Below, in pieces: positions 39,623 to 48,937 of a DNA stretch of 58,558 nucleotides. The translations under genes were made by a program, and so were the position numbers. This DNA is from Clostridia bacterium (lineage in GTDB: Bacteria > Bacillota > Clostridia > Oscillospirales > RGIG577): positions 1 through 58,558 of the forward strand of contig JAFQZS010000035.1 of NCBI GenBank assembly GCA_017405765.1, given 5' to 3'. Below the pieces are notes generated by a model. That model was not told the DNA's origin, searched no databases, and was given only the letters and a program-made list of their open reading frames with translations. How positions within the stretch are numbered: the stretch's first letter is position 1; the number at the start of each line of letters is the position of its first letter.

Positions 39623-39651
39623 GCCGCGCCCTTTGGGGCGCGGCTGTTTTT
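39623..39651 (+). terminator. Terminator of hom-thrB-lysC
   Basis: GCCGCGCCC (39623-39631) pairs with GGGCGCGGC (39636-39644) around a 4-nt loop, then TGTTTTT. Confidence 0.9.
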
Positions 39652-39727
39652 ATGATCCATCGAAAAAAGGCGGCGATCCTCGTTTAATAAATATGACGAT
39701 TTTTTTGTCGAAATAATATATTTTTAC

Positions 39728-39756
39728 TTGATTTTTGCTTAATTTGGGGTTAGAAT
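39728..39756 (+). promoter_or_regulatory. Promoter of the 51-residue peptide gene
   Basis: TTGATT (39728-39733) and TAGAAT (39751-39756), 17 bp apart. Confidence 0.6.
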
Positions 39757-39843
39757 ATTTTGAAAAGGAACATATTGAGTCTAAGCAGCCGTTCGCTTTT
39801 CGGATGGCGCTGTGATCGTCTTTAAAACGGGGAGGGCATATGT

Positions 39844-39999
39844 GTGGTCGCTAGGAAATGGCTTATGCGCATTGCGCTGATCGCGTGTCTGGGGCTTATC
39901 TCTTTCCTTTTCTCTGTTTTTGCAAGCGGAGATAATTGGAGCGGCATATCGAACAAGGTCCACACGGAAGAGCATCAGGCGAGTGTCGAATCGGCATAA
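39844..39999 (+). CDS. Small membrane or secreted peptide, 51 residues
   Basis: A short reading frame from GTG 39844 to TAA 39999. GGGGAGGG ends 7 nt before the GTG, which is why this start is chosen; the ATG at 39840 overlapping it runs into a stop after four codons. The product begins VARKWLMRIALIACLGLI, with basic residues then a hydrophobic stretch to about residue 26 (SFLFSVFASGD), then a polar tail ending HQASVESA. It is either a single-span membrane peptide or a secreted peptide cut after VFASG. It has its own promoter and strong terminator between lysC and lon, so it is an independent unit. No family recognised. Confidence 0.65.
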   Translation: MVARKWLMRIALIACLGLISFLFSVFASGDNWSGISNKVHTEEHQASVESA

Positions 40000-40018
40000 A
40001 ACAGTACATAGAAAGATA

Positions 40019-40058
40019 GGGAGCGCGAAAATTATAGTCGCGCTCCCAATTATTTTTT
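40019..40058 (+). terminator. Terminator of the small peptide gene
   Basis: GGGAGCGCGA (40019-40028) pairs perfectly with TCGCGCTCCC (40038-40047), then AATTATTTTTT. Confidence 0.9.
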
Positions 40059-40059
40059 A

Positions 40060-40088
40060 TTGTATAAATCGACATTATATGTTATTAT
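40060..40088 (+). promoter_or_regulatory. Promoter of the lon operon
   Basis: TTGTAT (40060-40065) and TATTAT (40083-40088), 17 bp apart. No CIRCE or CtsR-type repeat was seen. Confidence 0.6.
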
Positions 40089-40130
40089 TTATTCATATTC
40101 CGCAAGGGATTTTACGGAGGATCAAGTATA

Positions 40131-42569
40131 ATGATAAATAACGAGTCAAATTCTGATATAGAAAACAGAGAGCCTATAAGGATGCCGCTTCTGGCGCTTA
40201 GGGGGCTTTGCGTCTTCCCGGCAATGAATCTTCATTTTGACGTGGGACGAAAGAAATCAGTAAAAGCGCTTGACGAGGCGATGGAGCGGGATCAGCGCAT
40301 TTTTTTGGTGGCGCAAAAGGATACGATAACTGATAAGCCCAAAACAGAAGACCTTTACGAAGTCGGCACTATAGCAAAGGTAAAGCAGATAATCAAAGTG
40401 CCGGGCGACACTCTGCGCGTCATAGTTGAGGGAGTAAAACGCGCGCGCATAATAAAGATCATACGCACCGAGCCGTATTTTGAGGCCGAAGTCGACGATT
40501 TTGTGCCGATGGCGCGCGCCGTATCGCGCATACGCCGCGAAGCGCTTATGCGTAACGCGCAGAATACCTGTTTGGATTATTCCGAGCTTGCGCCGAAGCT
40601 GCCGGGCGATCTTATGCTAAAGGTGATAGAGGCAAAAACGCCGGGCGCACTTGCAGACGAGCTTGCTTCGGGAACGCCTATCAAGCTTAGCGAGAAGCAG
40701 GCGGTCTTAGAGGAGTTCGACGAGTACGAACGCCTTAAAAAAATAATTTTTACGCTTGAAAACGAGATAAGCATACTCGACGTTGAAAACGAAATGCGTG
40801 AAAAAATACGCGAACAGATAGATAAGAATCAGCGTGAGTATTATCTCAGAGAGCAGATGAAGGTAATACAGGGCGAATTGGGCGAGGGCGAGAACACATA
40901 CGAGGAGTCGCTTGAATACAAGGATAAAATAAAGAAGCTGAAGCTTAAAAAGGAATCTGAAGAGCATCTTTTAAAAGAGGCGGCACGCCTTATGAAAATG
41001 CCCTACGGTTCCTCGGAAAGCGCTGTGATACGTACATATCTCGACACTTGTCTTGAGCTGCCGTGGAACAAAACGACGCGCGAGCGCATAGACATAAAGC
41101 GCGCGCGAAAGATCCTGGACGCCGATCATTATGGCCTTACAAAGGTAAAGGACAGGATAATAGAATTTATGGCCGTGCGCGCGCTGACACAGGATCAAAG
41201 CCCGCAGATACTCTGCCTTGTAGGCCCTCCCGGCGTAGGCAAGACGTCTGTGGGGCGCTCCGTCGCTTCCGCCATGGGCAGAAAATATGCCCGCGTTTCC
41301 TTGGGAGGAGTGCGTGATGAGGCCGACATAAGGGGACACAGAAAGACTTATATAGGCGCGATGCCCGGCCGCATTATAAATGCGCTCAGGCAGGCCGGCA
41401 GCAAAAATCCCGTTGTCATACTTGATGAGATAGACAAAATGTCGAGCGATTTCAGAGGAGATCCCGCGTCCGCAATGCTCGAGGTCCTCGACGGGGAGCA
41501 GAACGTGGAGTTTCGCGACCATTATATCGAGCTTCCGTTCGACCTCTCGAAGGTCATGTTCATAACGACGGCAAATACGCTCGATACGATACCGCGCCCG
41601 CTTTTGGACCGTATGGAGGTAATAGAGATAACGAGCTACACCGCCGTGGAAAAACAGAACATCGCAAAGCTCCACCTTATACCGAAGCAGCTTAAAAAGC
41701 ACGGGCTTTCGGCGAAACGGCTTAAATTTGACCAGACGGCCGTTTCGCAGATAATAGAGAGCTATACGATGGAGGCCGGAGTGAGAAACCTGGAGCGCGA
41801 GATAGCCAAGGTATGCCGAAAGGCCGCGGCGCTTATAGTTTCGGGGGAAAAAGAAAGCGTTCGCGTGACAGAGGCAAATCTCGCAGAGTTTTTGGGCCCG
41901 GTAAAGGTAATAAAAGAAAAGATCCCTAAAGAAGACCAGGTAGGCGTTGTGAACGGACTTGCATGGACACAGACGGGAGGCGACCTTCTTTCCGTAGAGG
42001 TGAACGTTATGGACGGCTCCGGTAAGGTGGAACTTACGGGACTGTTGGGAGACGTTATGAAGGAGTCGGCTCATGCGGCGATAAGCTGCATAAGAAGCCG
42101 CATCGCTCTTTTTGGTTCGATACCGCGCGACTTTTATAAAACGAAGGATATACATATACATTTTCCCGAAGGAGCGATACCGAAGGACGGTCCGTCGGCC
42201 GGTATAACTATAGCATGCGCGCTTATTTCCGCGCTGTCGGGATGCCCTGTGCGCCGCGATGTTGCGATGACGGGCGAGATAACGCTTCGCGGCCGCGTGC
42301 TTGCGATAGGCGGTCTTAAGGAAAAGAGCATGGCGGCCTATAAGGCGGGCGTAAAGACGGTGATAATACCGAAAGAGTGCGAAAAGGATATAGCGGAGCT
42401 TGACGATGAGGTAAAACAAAACATAGAATTTGTGACCGCATCTTATATTGATGAAGTCATAAATACGGCGTTTGCAGTATCGCCCTTTGCGTCTGCAGAA
42501 AATAATGATATAGACCTGACCGTGGCGCATAACGAGCCGCGCATGAACATGGCTGAGATAAGCCAGTAA
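40131..42569 (+). CDS. lon: ATP-dependent protease Lon (LonA)
   Basis: An 812-residue cytoplasmic protease. The N-terminal substrate-binding domain ([19 protein letters not shown]) is followed by a coiled-coil part, the AAA+ module with Walker A GPPGVGKT (365-372) and Walker [11 protein letters not shown], then the Lon protease domain with Ser689 in [10 protein letters not shown] and Lys732 in [10 protein letters not shown]. The length is typical for LonA. ATG 40131 follows ACGGAGGATC. It is 12 bp before ysxC, the conserved lon-ysxC pair of Firmicutes. Confidence 0.97.
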   Translation: MINNESNSDIENREPIRMPLLALRGLCVFPAMNLHFDVGRKKSVKALDEAMERDQRIFLVAQKDTITDKPKTEDLYEVGTIAKVKQIIKVPGDTLRVIVEGVKRARIIKIIRTEPYFEAEVDDFVPMARAVSRIRREALMRNAQNTCLDYSELAPKLPGDLMLKVIEAKTPGALADELASGTPIKLSEKQAVLEEFDEYERLKKIIFTLENEISILDVENEMREKIREQIDKNQREYYLREQMKVIQGELGEGENTYEESLEYKDKIKKLKLKKESEEHLLKEAARLMKMPYGSSESAVIRTYLDTCLELPWNKTTRERIDIKRARKILDADHYGLTKVKDRIIEFMAVRALTQDQSPQILCLVGPPGVGKTSVGRSVASAMGRKYARVSLGGVRDEADIRGHRKTYIGAMPGRIINALRQAGSKNPVVILDEIDKMSSDFRGDPASAMLEVLDGEQNVEFRDHYIELPFDLSKVMFITTANTLDTIPRPLLDRMEVIEITSYTAVEKQNIAKLHLIPKQLKKHGLSAKRLKFDQTAVSQIIESYTMEAGVRNLEREIAKVCRKAAALIVSGEKESVRVTEANLAEFLGPVKVIKEKIPKEDQVGVVNGLAWTQTGGDLLSVEVNVMDGSGKVELTGLLGDVMKESAHAAISCIRSRIALFGSIPRDFYKTKDIHIHFPEGAIPKDGPSAGITIACALISALSGCPVRRDVAMTGEITLRGRVLAIGGLKEKSMAAYKAGVKTVIIPKECEKDIAELDDEVKQNIEFVTASYIDEVINTAFAVSPFASAENNDIDLTVAHNEPRMNMAEISQ

Positions 42570-42581
42570 AAAGAGGTGCAT

Positions 42582-43211
42582 ATGAATTTTCACAAGGTAG
42601 AGCTTGCCATATCGGCGGCTCACAAGTCGCAGTTCATAAAAAGCGGGCTGCCCGAGATCGTATTTGCGGGACGCAGCAACGTGGGAAAATCCTCGCTTAT
42701 AAATAAAGTGTTAAACAGAAAGAACTTTGCGCGCACGTCGTCAACGCCTGGAAAGACGGCTACTATAAATTATTATCTGCTCGACGGGAAGGTCTATCTC
42801 GTCGATCTGCCGGGATACGGCTTTGCAAAGGTATCTAAGGAAAAGAAACGGACCTGGGGAGTCTTTATAGAGGATTATTTCAGGCTTTCAAAAAACATAG
42901 AGCTTGTTTTTTCGCTTGTGGACATACGCCATGATCCGACGAACGACGACATAGCCATGGCCGAATTTTTAAAGGCCGCAGAGATCCCCTTTATGGTAGT
43001 TGCGACAAAAGCGGACAAGCTTTCCAAAACTGCCGCTTCGGAGTCGGTTGCCAATATAAGAGAAAAGCTTGCGCTGAGTGAGGATACCGAGGTCATATCG
43101 TTTTCTGCGAAAACGGGGCAGGGATGCAAAGAAATAGTTGACATAATAAATGAATTTGACAATATAACGGAGGTTAAAGATGCTTTACCCAAATCAAACG
43201 ATCAAGGATAA
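42582..43211 (+). CDS. ysxC: Ribosome biogenesis GTPase YsxC/EngB
   Basis: A 209-residue TrmE-Era-type GTPase needed for 50S subunit maturation. G1 GRSNVGKSS, G2 region STPGKTATINYYL, G3 DLPGYGFAKV, G4 TKAD, G5 FSAKTGQG. A GTG at 42576 is in frame, but ATG 42582 has AGAGGTG at better spacing and begins the conserved MNFHKVELAISAA. Its last 32 bp overlap the start of lysA. Confidence 0.96.
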   Translation: MNFHKVELAISAAHKSQFIKSGLPEIVFAGRSNVGKSSLINKVLNRKNFARTSSTPGKTATINYYLLDGKVYLVDLPGYGFAKVSKEKKRTWGVFIEDYFRLSKNIELVFSLVDIRHDPTNDDIAMAEFLKAAEIPFMVVATKADKLSKTAASESVANIREKLALSEDTEVISFSAKTGQGCKEIVDIINEFDNITEVKDALPKSNDQG

Positions 43212-44472
43212 CTGCCTCCATATAGGCGGCGTGAACACTGTGGATCTTGCAAAGAAGTACGGTACGCCTCTTTATGTGATGGACGAAGATATGATAAGAG
43301 ATACATGCCGCGAATTTAAGCGCGCAATATATGACGGCGTCGGAGAAAACGGGCTTGTGCTTTATGCAAGCAAGGCGTTTTCGTGCCGTGCTATGTATCG
43401 CCTTGTAAACGAGGAAGGGCTCGGCGTCGACGTTGTGTCGGGAGGCGAGCTTTACACGGCGATGAAGGAGAACTTTCCGCCTGAAAAGATATACTTTCAC
43501 GGCAACAACAAAACAGCCGACGAGATAGAGCTTGCGCTCTCCTATGGGGTAGGACGCTTTGCGGTCGACAATAAAGAAGAGCTCTTCCTTTTAAATGAGC
43601 TTGCAAAAAAGCGCGGCGTCAGGGCTAAGATATCCTTCCGCATAAAACCCGGCATCGACGCTCATACGTTCGACGCCGTCATGACCGGACAGATAGATTC
43701 GAAATTCGGCGTTGCGCTTGAAAACGGCGAGGCGTTTGAAATAATGAAAACGGCGTCCGGACTGTCGGGCATAGAAGTAGTTGGGGTACATTGCCATATC
43801 GGTTCGCAGATATTCATGACGGAGCCGTTCTTCGGCGCTGCCGACGTTATGATAGACTTTATAGCGCGCTTGAGACGCGAGCTTTCGATAGATATACGCG
43901 AGCTTAACTTAGGCGGAGGCTACGGCATAAAATATACTGAGGAGGACAAGCCGATCTCGCCTTCGGAAATGTTCTCAAAGGTGCTTTCTCATATTAAAAA
44001 GAAGTGTGAAAGTATGGGAGAGCCCGTGCCGCGAATACTTATAGAGCCGGGACGCTCCATAGTTGCGGCGGCGGGAGTGACTCTTTATACCGTGGGTTCT
44101 GTAAAGACCATAAAGGACGTTCGCACTTACGTTGCCGTTGACGGCGGCATGACGGACAACCCTCGCTATGCGCTTTATGAGTCGCGTTACTCGGCGACGG
44201 TCGCGAACCGTGCGGGAGAGGAGCCAAGCGAAATCATAACGCTTGCGGGACGCTGCTGTGAAAGCGGGGACCTTATAGGAAAAGATATGCCGCTTCAAAA
44301 GACGCAGGCCGGCGATATAATCGCTGTATTCTCGACGGGCGCATACAATTATTCCATGGCGTCGAATTATAACCGCGTGCCGCGCGCCGCGACGGTGTTC
44401 GTAAGCGGCGGACAAAGCCGCGAGGTCATACGCCGCGAAAGCTATGAAGATCTTATAAGAAACGACTTGTAA
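43180..44472 (+). CDS. lysA: Diaminopimelate decarboxylase
   Basis: A 430-residue fold-type III PLP enzyme that makes lysine from meso-diaminopimelate. Landmarks: PLP Lys in LVLYASKAFSC, HGNNKTADEI, VGVHCHIGSQI, the phosphate loop LNLGGGYGI, EPGRSIVAAAG, and the dimer-site CCESGD. ATG 43180 is preceded by ACGGAGG within the end of ysxC, so the two genes overlap by 32 bp. It complements lysC at 38.4 kb; dapA, dapB and others are not in the window. Confidence 0.96.
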   Translation: MLYPNQTIKDNCLHIGGVNTVDLAKKYGTPLYVMDEDMIRDTCREFKRAIYDGVGENGLVLYASKAFSCRAMYRLVNEEGLGVDVVSGGELYTAMKENFPPEKIYFHGNNKTADEIELALSYGVGRFAVDNKEELFLLNELAKKRGVRAKISFRIKPGIDAHTFDAVMTGQIDSKFGVALENGEAFEIMKTASGLSGIEVVGVHCHIGSQIFMTEPFFGAADVMIDFIARLRRELSIDIRELNLGGGYGIKYTEEDKPISPSEMFSKVLSHIKKKCESMGEPVPRILIEPGRSIVAAAGVTLYTVGSVKTIKDVRTYVAVDGGMTDNPRYALYESRYSATVANRAGEEPSEIITLAGRCCESGDLIGKDMPLQKTQAGDIIAVFSTGAYNYSMASNYNRVPRAATVFVSGGQSREVIRRESYEDLIRNDL

Positions 44473-44498
44473 TAAAACATGGGCTGGAGGGAATCAAA

Positions 44499-45650
44499 AT
44501 GAGTGCAAGACGCAAACGGATCTTTTCTTTGATAACTGCAATTCTGCTTGTGCTTTTATGCGTCGCTTCTGCATCGGCAAGCGACGGCGAGCCCGATTTT
44601 CAGAAGATAGGCGGCGCTGTCAATGCAAGCGAGCTTGAGTCGGATAAAATAATACAGCTTGACGAAGACGCAATACTTACGATAGACACAGATAAAACAG
44701 TATCGGTAATATATGGAAACGAACATGCCTTGACCATACAAGGAAACGGCGAGCTTACGTTCAACCAAATAAGCACAAAGCAGCTTGTTGTAAACGGAGG
44801 AAAGCTTTATTCGCGCTATCCGCAGGAGGGCGACGGTGTAGTTATAGGCATGAAGGCGGAAAGCATTGAGATAAACGACGGCGAGATAACTGCTTCTCTG
44901 CCGATAGTTACAGAGGATCTTACGGTAAACGGCGGCGTTATCCGAGCAAGCGGATACCTTCCCATTTGCGCGGATCGTATGACGGTTACAGGAGGGTGCA
45001 TTTATGCAGCCAATTTTGCGGGAATAGGCGGTCAATGGTCGTGGATAGGCTCGATATATGGCTGTGATTTCAATATGAGCGGCGGATACGTTGAATCAAA
45101 GGGCGTTGTATCGTCCGATGACGACTGGAGCGTGGGCGCAGCCTTTGCCGGAGCTAATATAACGGGCGGCATATTTGTGGCGGAGGGTTCCGTTACTGCC
45201 GTGAACAGTTGGGATAAGCCGATCGTGACAGGTGAAAATATGGAGCTTATTTATCCGTCGGACGGATATGTTTCGACAGAGCAGACCGACAGTGAAAAGG
45301 CGGAATACGGCTGGTCGGGATATTCGATACTCAACGCTGACAAAACAAGGGCGACAAAAGTAATTATAGCGCCAAAAGACGCGCCCGGGGGCACGGTCGA
45401 GGACGATGATACGGGCGAGACTCTGTCATACGTATGCGCCGACGGGTGCATTGTTGTGACCGGAGATATATCTGAGGAAAGCCTTGTATTTGCAGCTTTG
45501 TATGATGAAAGCGGGCAGATGATCTCCTGCACTCGGCTTTCGTCTTCCGCCGTCGTAGACGCCAAAAGCGCAGCTTATGCTAAACTTGTTTGGCTGTGTT
45601 CTGACGGATTTACGTCAAAGTCGCAATGCATAAGTATAGATATTTCGTAA
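44499..45650 (+). CDS. Secreted beta-helix-like protein with a shared C-terminal domain
   Basis: A 383-residue exported protein. A signal peptide (RKRIFSLITAILLVLLCVAS, cut near ASAS) precedes ~230 residues of short Gly-rich strands (ALTIQGNGELTFNQI, KQLVVNGGKLYSRY, EDLTVNGGVIRASG, DRMTVTGGCIYAA) typical of a right-handed beta-helix or the Cthe_2159-like fold. The last ~75 residues (SLVFAALYDESGQMISCTRL and YAKLVWLCSDGFTSKSQ) resemble the C-terminal domain of the two large island proteins. Codon use is host-like. ATG follows GGAGGG, 27 bp after lysA, so probably co-transcribed. Function unknown; likely surface-bound and perhaps sugar-binding. Confidence 0.72.
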   Translation: MSARRKRIFSLITAILLVLLCVASASASDGEPDFQKIGGAVNASELESDKIIQLDEDAILTIDTDKTVSVIYGNEHALTIQGNGELTFNQISTKQLVVNGGKLYSRYPQEGDGVVIGMKAESIEINDGEITASLPIVTEDLTVNGGVIRASGYLPICADRMTVTGGCIYAANFAGIGGQWSWIGSIYGCDFNMSGGYVESKGVVSSDDDWSVGAAFAGANITGGIFVAEGSVTAVNSWDKPIVTGENMELIYPSDGYVSTEQTDSEKAEYGWSGYSILNADKTRATKVIIAPKDAPGGTVEDDDTGETLSYVCADGCIVVTGDISEESLVFAALYDESGQMISCTRLSSSAVVDAKSAAYAKLVWLCSDGFTSKSQCISIDIS

Positions 45651-45673
45651 CAAAAACTTGAGAGATGTAAATT

Positions 45674-45700
45674 AAATGCGGCTTCGGCCGCATTTTATTT
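45674..45700 (+). terminator. Terminator of the lon-lysA unit
   Basis: AAATGCGGC-TTCG-GCCGCATTT (45674-45695), a stable tetraloop hairpin, then TATTT. Confidence 0.85.
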
Positions 45701-45732
45701 GCAAAAAATTGTGCAAAAAGCCAAATGCGGTG

Positions 45733-45761
45733 TTTACAATCGGAAAGATTTAGGATATAAT
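45733..45761 (+). promoter_or_regulatory. Promoter of the thiamine-diphosphate enzyme gene
   Basis: TTTACA (45733-45738) and TATAAT (45756-45761), 17 bp apart. Confidence 0.75.
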
Positions 45762-45836
45762 GTTACACAGATATGTGCTTTATACACATTTTTTACATAG
45801 CACCGTAAAAATTCTGAATATAGGAGGTAAAAAATT

Positions 45837-47555
45837 ATGGGAAAGATTAACGGCGGCTATCTCGCTGCCAAGGCTCTGAAGCAGGAAGGCGTTGAGGTAG
45901 TGTTCACGCTTGTAGGCGGACACATCACCCAGCTCTTATACGGATGCCGCGACGAAGGCATAAAGGTAGTTGACTGCCGCCATGAGTGCGCAGCAGCATA
46001 TGCGGCAGACGCATATGCGAGAGCTACCGGCAAGCCGGGCGTAGTTATCACAACGGCAGGCCCCGGTATCACCGATACCGTTACGGCTATGATCGAGGCT
46101 AAGATGTTAGGTTCGCCCGTTATCCACATCGGCGGCGCAGGCATGCAGCCGTTCGTAGATACCGGCGCTCTGCAGTGCATAAACTCTCTCGAAGTTATGT
46201 CTACCTGCACGAAGTGGTCAAGAAGAGTAGGCGCAGGCAACCGCACCGCCGAGTATATCTCGATGGCGTTCAGATATGCGCTTGCAGACACTCCCGGACC
46301 CGTTTACTTAGAGATGCCCGCAGACGTTCTCGCAGTTCCCTTTGACGACGACGTTGAGACGCTTCCGAGAAAGAAGAAGCCGCTCGACCTGCCCGCAAAA
46401 TACCGCACCGATGCCGTTCCGTTCGGCGATCCCGTTCTTATCGACGCAGTTGCGGACGCTCTGGCAAAGGCTAAGAAGCCCGCTTTCTTCATCGGCGACC
46501 ACGCGCGCTGGAACGCACAGTACGGCGAATGCTTCACTAAGCTTGCAGAACATCTTCAGGCCCCCGTTATGGTCTGCAACCTTGCGCGCGGCGTATTTAT
46601 AGACGACCATCATCCGCTGGCTTCGATAGGCGGCAGATGCCTGTGCGAAGCTGACGTTATAGTTGAAATAGGCATGAACAACAACTATCTCGTTCGCCGC
46701 GGCTGGGCTCCGTTCTTCAATGCAGACGCTACTTTGGTTCAGATAGACACCGACAAGAACTTCATCGGCTTCAACACCCGCGCCGACATCGGTATCGTAG
46801 CGGGCGCAGGCGCAGCTATGAAGCAGATCTACGAGGCTCTCTTAAAGAAGATGCCCGAGCCCGTTAAGGACGGCGGTTGGACTGCAAGAGCAAAGGAACT
46901 CAACAAAGAGTACGACGATAAGGTAAACGCTGCGGCTAACTCCGACGCTATACCGATTAACCCCGGACGCTGCGCTATGGAAGTAGTTAAGTTCTTAGAG
47001 TCCGACAAGGGCAAGGACTTCTCGATAATCTGCGACGGCGGCGAGGCTTCGCTGTGGTCGGGCCTCTTCGCAAAGGCAAGCCGTCCGAGCCAGGTAGTTA
47101 CGTTCGGTCCTCTCGGTACGATAGGCACCGGCGCAGGCTTCTCGCTCGGTACTTACTACGGCACCGGCAAGCCGATAATCTACTACAGCGGCGACGGCAG
47201 CTTCGGCTTCTATCCCATGGAATTCGATACTTTCGCAAAGAACAACGTTCCGCTCGTAGCAGTTATCTCGAACGACTCCGCATGGGGCGTTATCAAGCTG
47301 TCTGAGGAATACGGCAATAAAGACTACGTTGCAAAGAACGGTACCGTTGCGTGCGAGCTCGAAATGAACCGCCGTTACGATATGCTTCCCGCTATGTGGG
47401 GCGGCGTAGGCGTTCTCGTTGAAAAGCCCGAGGATATAATCCCCGCGATCGAGAAGGTAATTGCATCCGGCAAGCCCGGCATCGTAAACGTAGTAGTTGA
47501 CAGAGTTACCTTAAGCCCGATGACGGCAGGCGGCTCTCTCTCGACTCTTATGTAA
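45837..47555 (+). CDS. Thiamine diphosphate-dependent enzyme, acetolactate synthase-like
   Basis: A 572-residue enzyme of the acetolactate synthase / benzaldehyde lyase / oxalyl-CoA decarboxylase superfamily. The catalytic Glu lies in VDCRHECAAAYAADAYAR. The central FAD/ADP-fold domain spans ~190-340. The ThDP-Mg motif is GDGSFGFYPMEF with KNNVPLVAVISNDS. It lacks a neighbouring small regulatory subunit and the ilv genes, so the true reaction (acyloin formation, decarboxylation or other) is open. The gene uses GTT, GTA, GCA, ATC and CGC strongly, unlike its neighbours, suggesting high expression. The RBS is a perfect AGGAGG before ATG 45837. Single-gene unit with its own terminator. Confidence 0.82.
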   Translation: MGKINGGYLAAKALKQEGVEVVFTLVGGHITQLLYGCRDEGIKVVDCRHECAAAYAADAYARATGKPGVVITTAGPGITDTVTAMIEAKMLGSPVIHIGGAGMQPFVDTGALQCINSLEVMSTCTKWSRRVGAGNRTAEYISMAFRYALADTPGPVYLEMPADVLAVPFDDDVETLPRKKKPLDLPAKYRTDAVPFGDPVLIDAVADALAKAKKPAFFIGDHARWNAQYGECFTKLAEHLQAPVMVCNLARGVFIDDHHPLASIGGRCLCEADVIVEIGMNNNYLVRRGWAPFFNADATLVQIDTDKNFIGFNTRADIGIVAGAGAAMKQIYEALLKKMPEPVKDGGWTARAKELNKEYDDKVNAAANSDAIPINPGRCAMEVVKFLESDKGKDFSIICDGGEASLWSGLFAKASRPSQVVTFGPLGTIGTGAGFSLGTYYGTGKPIIYYSGDGSFGFYPMEFDTFAKNNVPLVAVISNDSAWGVIKLSEEYGNKDYVAKNGTVACELEMNRRYDMLPAMWGGVGVLVEKPEDIIPAIEKVIASGKPGIVNVVVDRVTLSPMTAGGSLSTLM

Positions 47556-47589
47556 TATACCGGCGTAACCGGGTGAATATAAGACACTC

Positions 47590-47621
47590 TAAGCGGCGCG
47601 AACGCGCCGCTTACTCTTTTT
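47590..47621 (+). terminator. Terminator of the thiamine-diphosphate enzyme gene
   Basis: TAAGCGGCGC (47590-47599) pairs with GCGCCGCTTA (47604-47613), then CTCTTTTTT. Confidence 0.9.
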
Positions 47622-47722
47622 TATGCATATTTTAAAAATGAATTTACAAATTTGTAATGCGTTTGACGCCGTATTGTTATATAATGAAAAACAGTAAAAC
47701 GTGTGCGACCGGAGGGCTGTAT

Positions 47723-48922
47723 TTGGATAAGGCGGTTTTCAAAAAATATATACTGCTTGCAACTTATATCGTGATTCTTTATCTCGTGCTGTCGCATATA
47801 GATGTTGTCGTAACGTCTTTGGGCTTCGTATTCGGCGTGATAAAGCCCATCGTGATAGGCGCGTGCATTATGTTCGTAATGAATGTGCTCTTAAAGATCT
47901 ACGAGAAGCATCTTTTTAAAAAGAGCTTTCCCTCGCTTAAAAACGGCGCAGAATTAAAGCGAGTTGTCTGCATACTGCTCACTTACGCCACGTTTGCGCT
48001 CTTTATCACGGTACTTTCGTTAGTCGTTGTGCCTCAGGTGGCAAAAAGTGTGCGGCTGCTTGCGGAGAGCCTTCCGGATTATCTTGCCGGCGCGAACGCA
48101 GGCTTTTCTCAGTTCGCCGAAAGGCTCAGCCTTTCCGATAATCTTTGGGACACGGTACAAAGCTTTTGGGAGCAGTTCGAGCTGACCTTGAGCGACCTTA
48201 TAAAGAACGCGGCAAGCATGGCGCTGGATGCTACGGTAAGCGCTACAAAAGCGGTGATGAATTTCATTATAGGTCTGATATTCGCCGCCTATATGCTCTA
48301 CGCGAAGGAAAAGCTCGTAAGAATATCGAAAAAACTCTGCTATGCCGTATTTAAGCAAAAAGCGGCAGATAAAATAATAGAGATAGCCCAAGAGGCGAAC
48401 GTGACGTTCTCGCGCTTTATCGGCGGTCAGCTTTTGGAAGCCGTAATACTCGGCTGCCTTTGCTTTATAGGAATGCTGATAATCGGCATACCTTATGCGC
48501 CGCTCATTGCGTGCCTCGTCGGCGCGACGAGTCTGATCCCCGTGCTCGGCGCCTATCTCGGAACTATACCGTCGGCGTTCATCATACTTATGGTCGACCC
48601 GATAAAGGCGCTCGTATTTATTATTTTCATAATAATACTCCAGCAGATAGAGGGCAATCTCATATATCCCAAGGTCGTGGGTAACGTAATAGGGCTCGAG
48701 GGACTTTGGGTATTTGCAGCTATAATCATAGGCGGAGGACTAGGCGGCGTTACGGGTATGCTTATTGGCGTGCCGCTTATGGCGGTTATATATTCGCTTA
48801 TCAGAAAATACGCAGAGAAAGCCGTGACGAAGCGCGGCATTGACAGAAGCAAATACGATGCGGCGGCCGCAGTGCAAAGCGAAAGCGGTGCGGAGAGTGA
48901 CGACCGGCCGCCGAAAGAATAA
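47723..48922 (+). CDS. AI-2E (TqsA/YdiK) family permease-like protein
   Basis: A 399-residue membrane protein with about eight helices and a large extracytoplasmic loop (~70-150). The family-typical C-terminal half is present: FIGGQLLEAVILGCLCFIGM, the GATSLIPVLGAYLGTIP motif, and the QQIEGNLIYPKVVGNVIGLE segment ending in GGLGGVTGMLIGVPL. The frame opens at ATG 47657, but GGAGGG at 47711-47716 points to TTG 47723, just before DKAVFKKYILL. Family members have been proposed as autoinducer or other exporters; the substrate is unknown. It heads a unit running to rluB. A TATAAT at 47680-47685 lacks a good -35. Confidence 0.88.
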   Translation: MDKAVFKKYILLATYIVILYLVLSHIDVVVTSLGFVFGVIKPIVIGACIMFVMNVLLKIYEKHLFKKSFPSLKNGAELKRVVCILLTYATFALFITVLSLVVVPQVAKSVRLLAESLPDYLAGANAGFSQFAERLSLSDNLWDTVQSFWEQFELTLSDLIKNAASMALDATVSATKAVMNFIIGLIFAAYMLYAKEKLVRISKKLCYAVFKQKAADKIIEIAQEANVTFSRFIGGQLLEAVILGCLCFIGMLIIGIPYAPLIACLVGATSLIPVLGAYLGTIPSAFIILMVDPIKALVFIIFIIILQQIEGNLIYPKVVGNVIGLEGLWVFAAIIIGGGLGGVTGMLIGVPLMAVIYSLIRKYAEKAVTKRGIDRSKYDAAAAVQSESGAESDDRPPKE

Positions 48923-48937
48923 TTACGGGAGATACGG

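Noticed and set aside
40971..42623. Minus-strand 550-codon frame opposite lon
   Set aside because: It is the shadow of the well-conserved lon gene; its Tyr/Arg/His-rich product is typical of reverse-frame translation.
47663..47685. TTGACG and TATAAT before the AI-2E family gene as a promoter
   Set aside because: The spacing is only 11 bp. The TATAAT may be used, but there is no acceptable -35, so I did not list it as a promoter.
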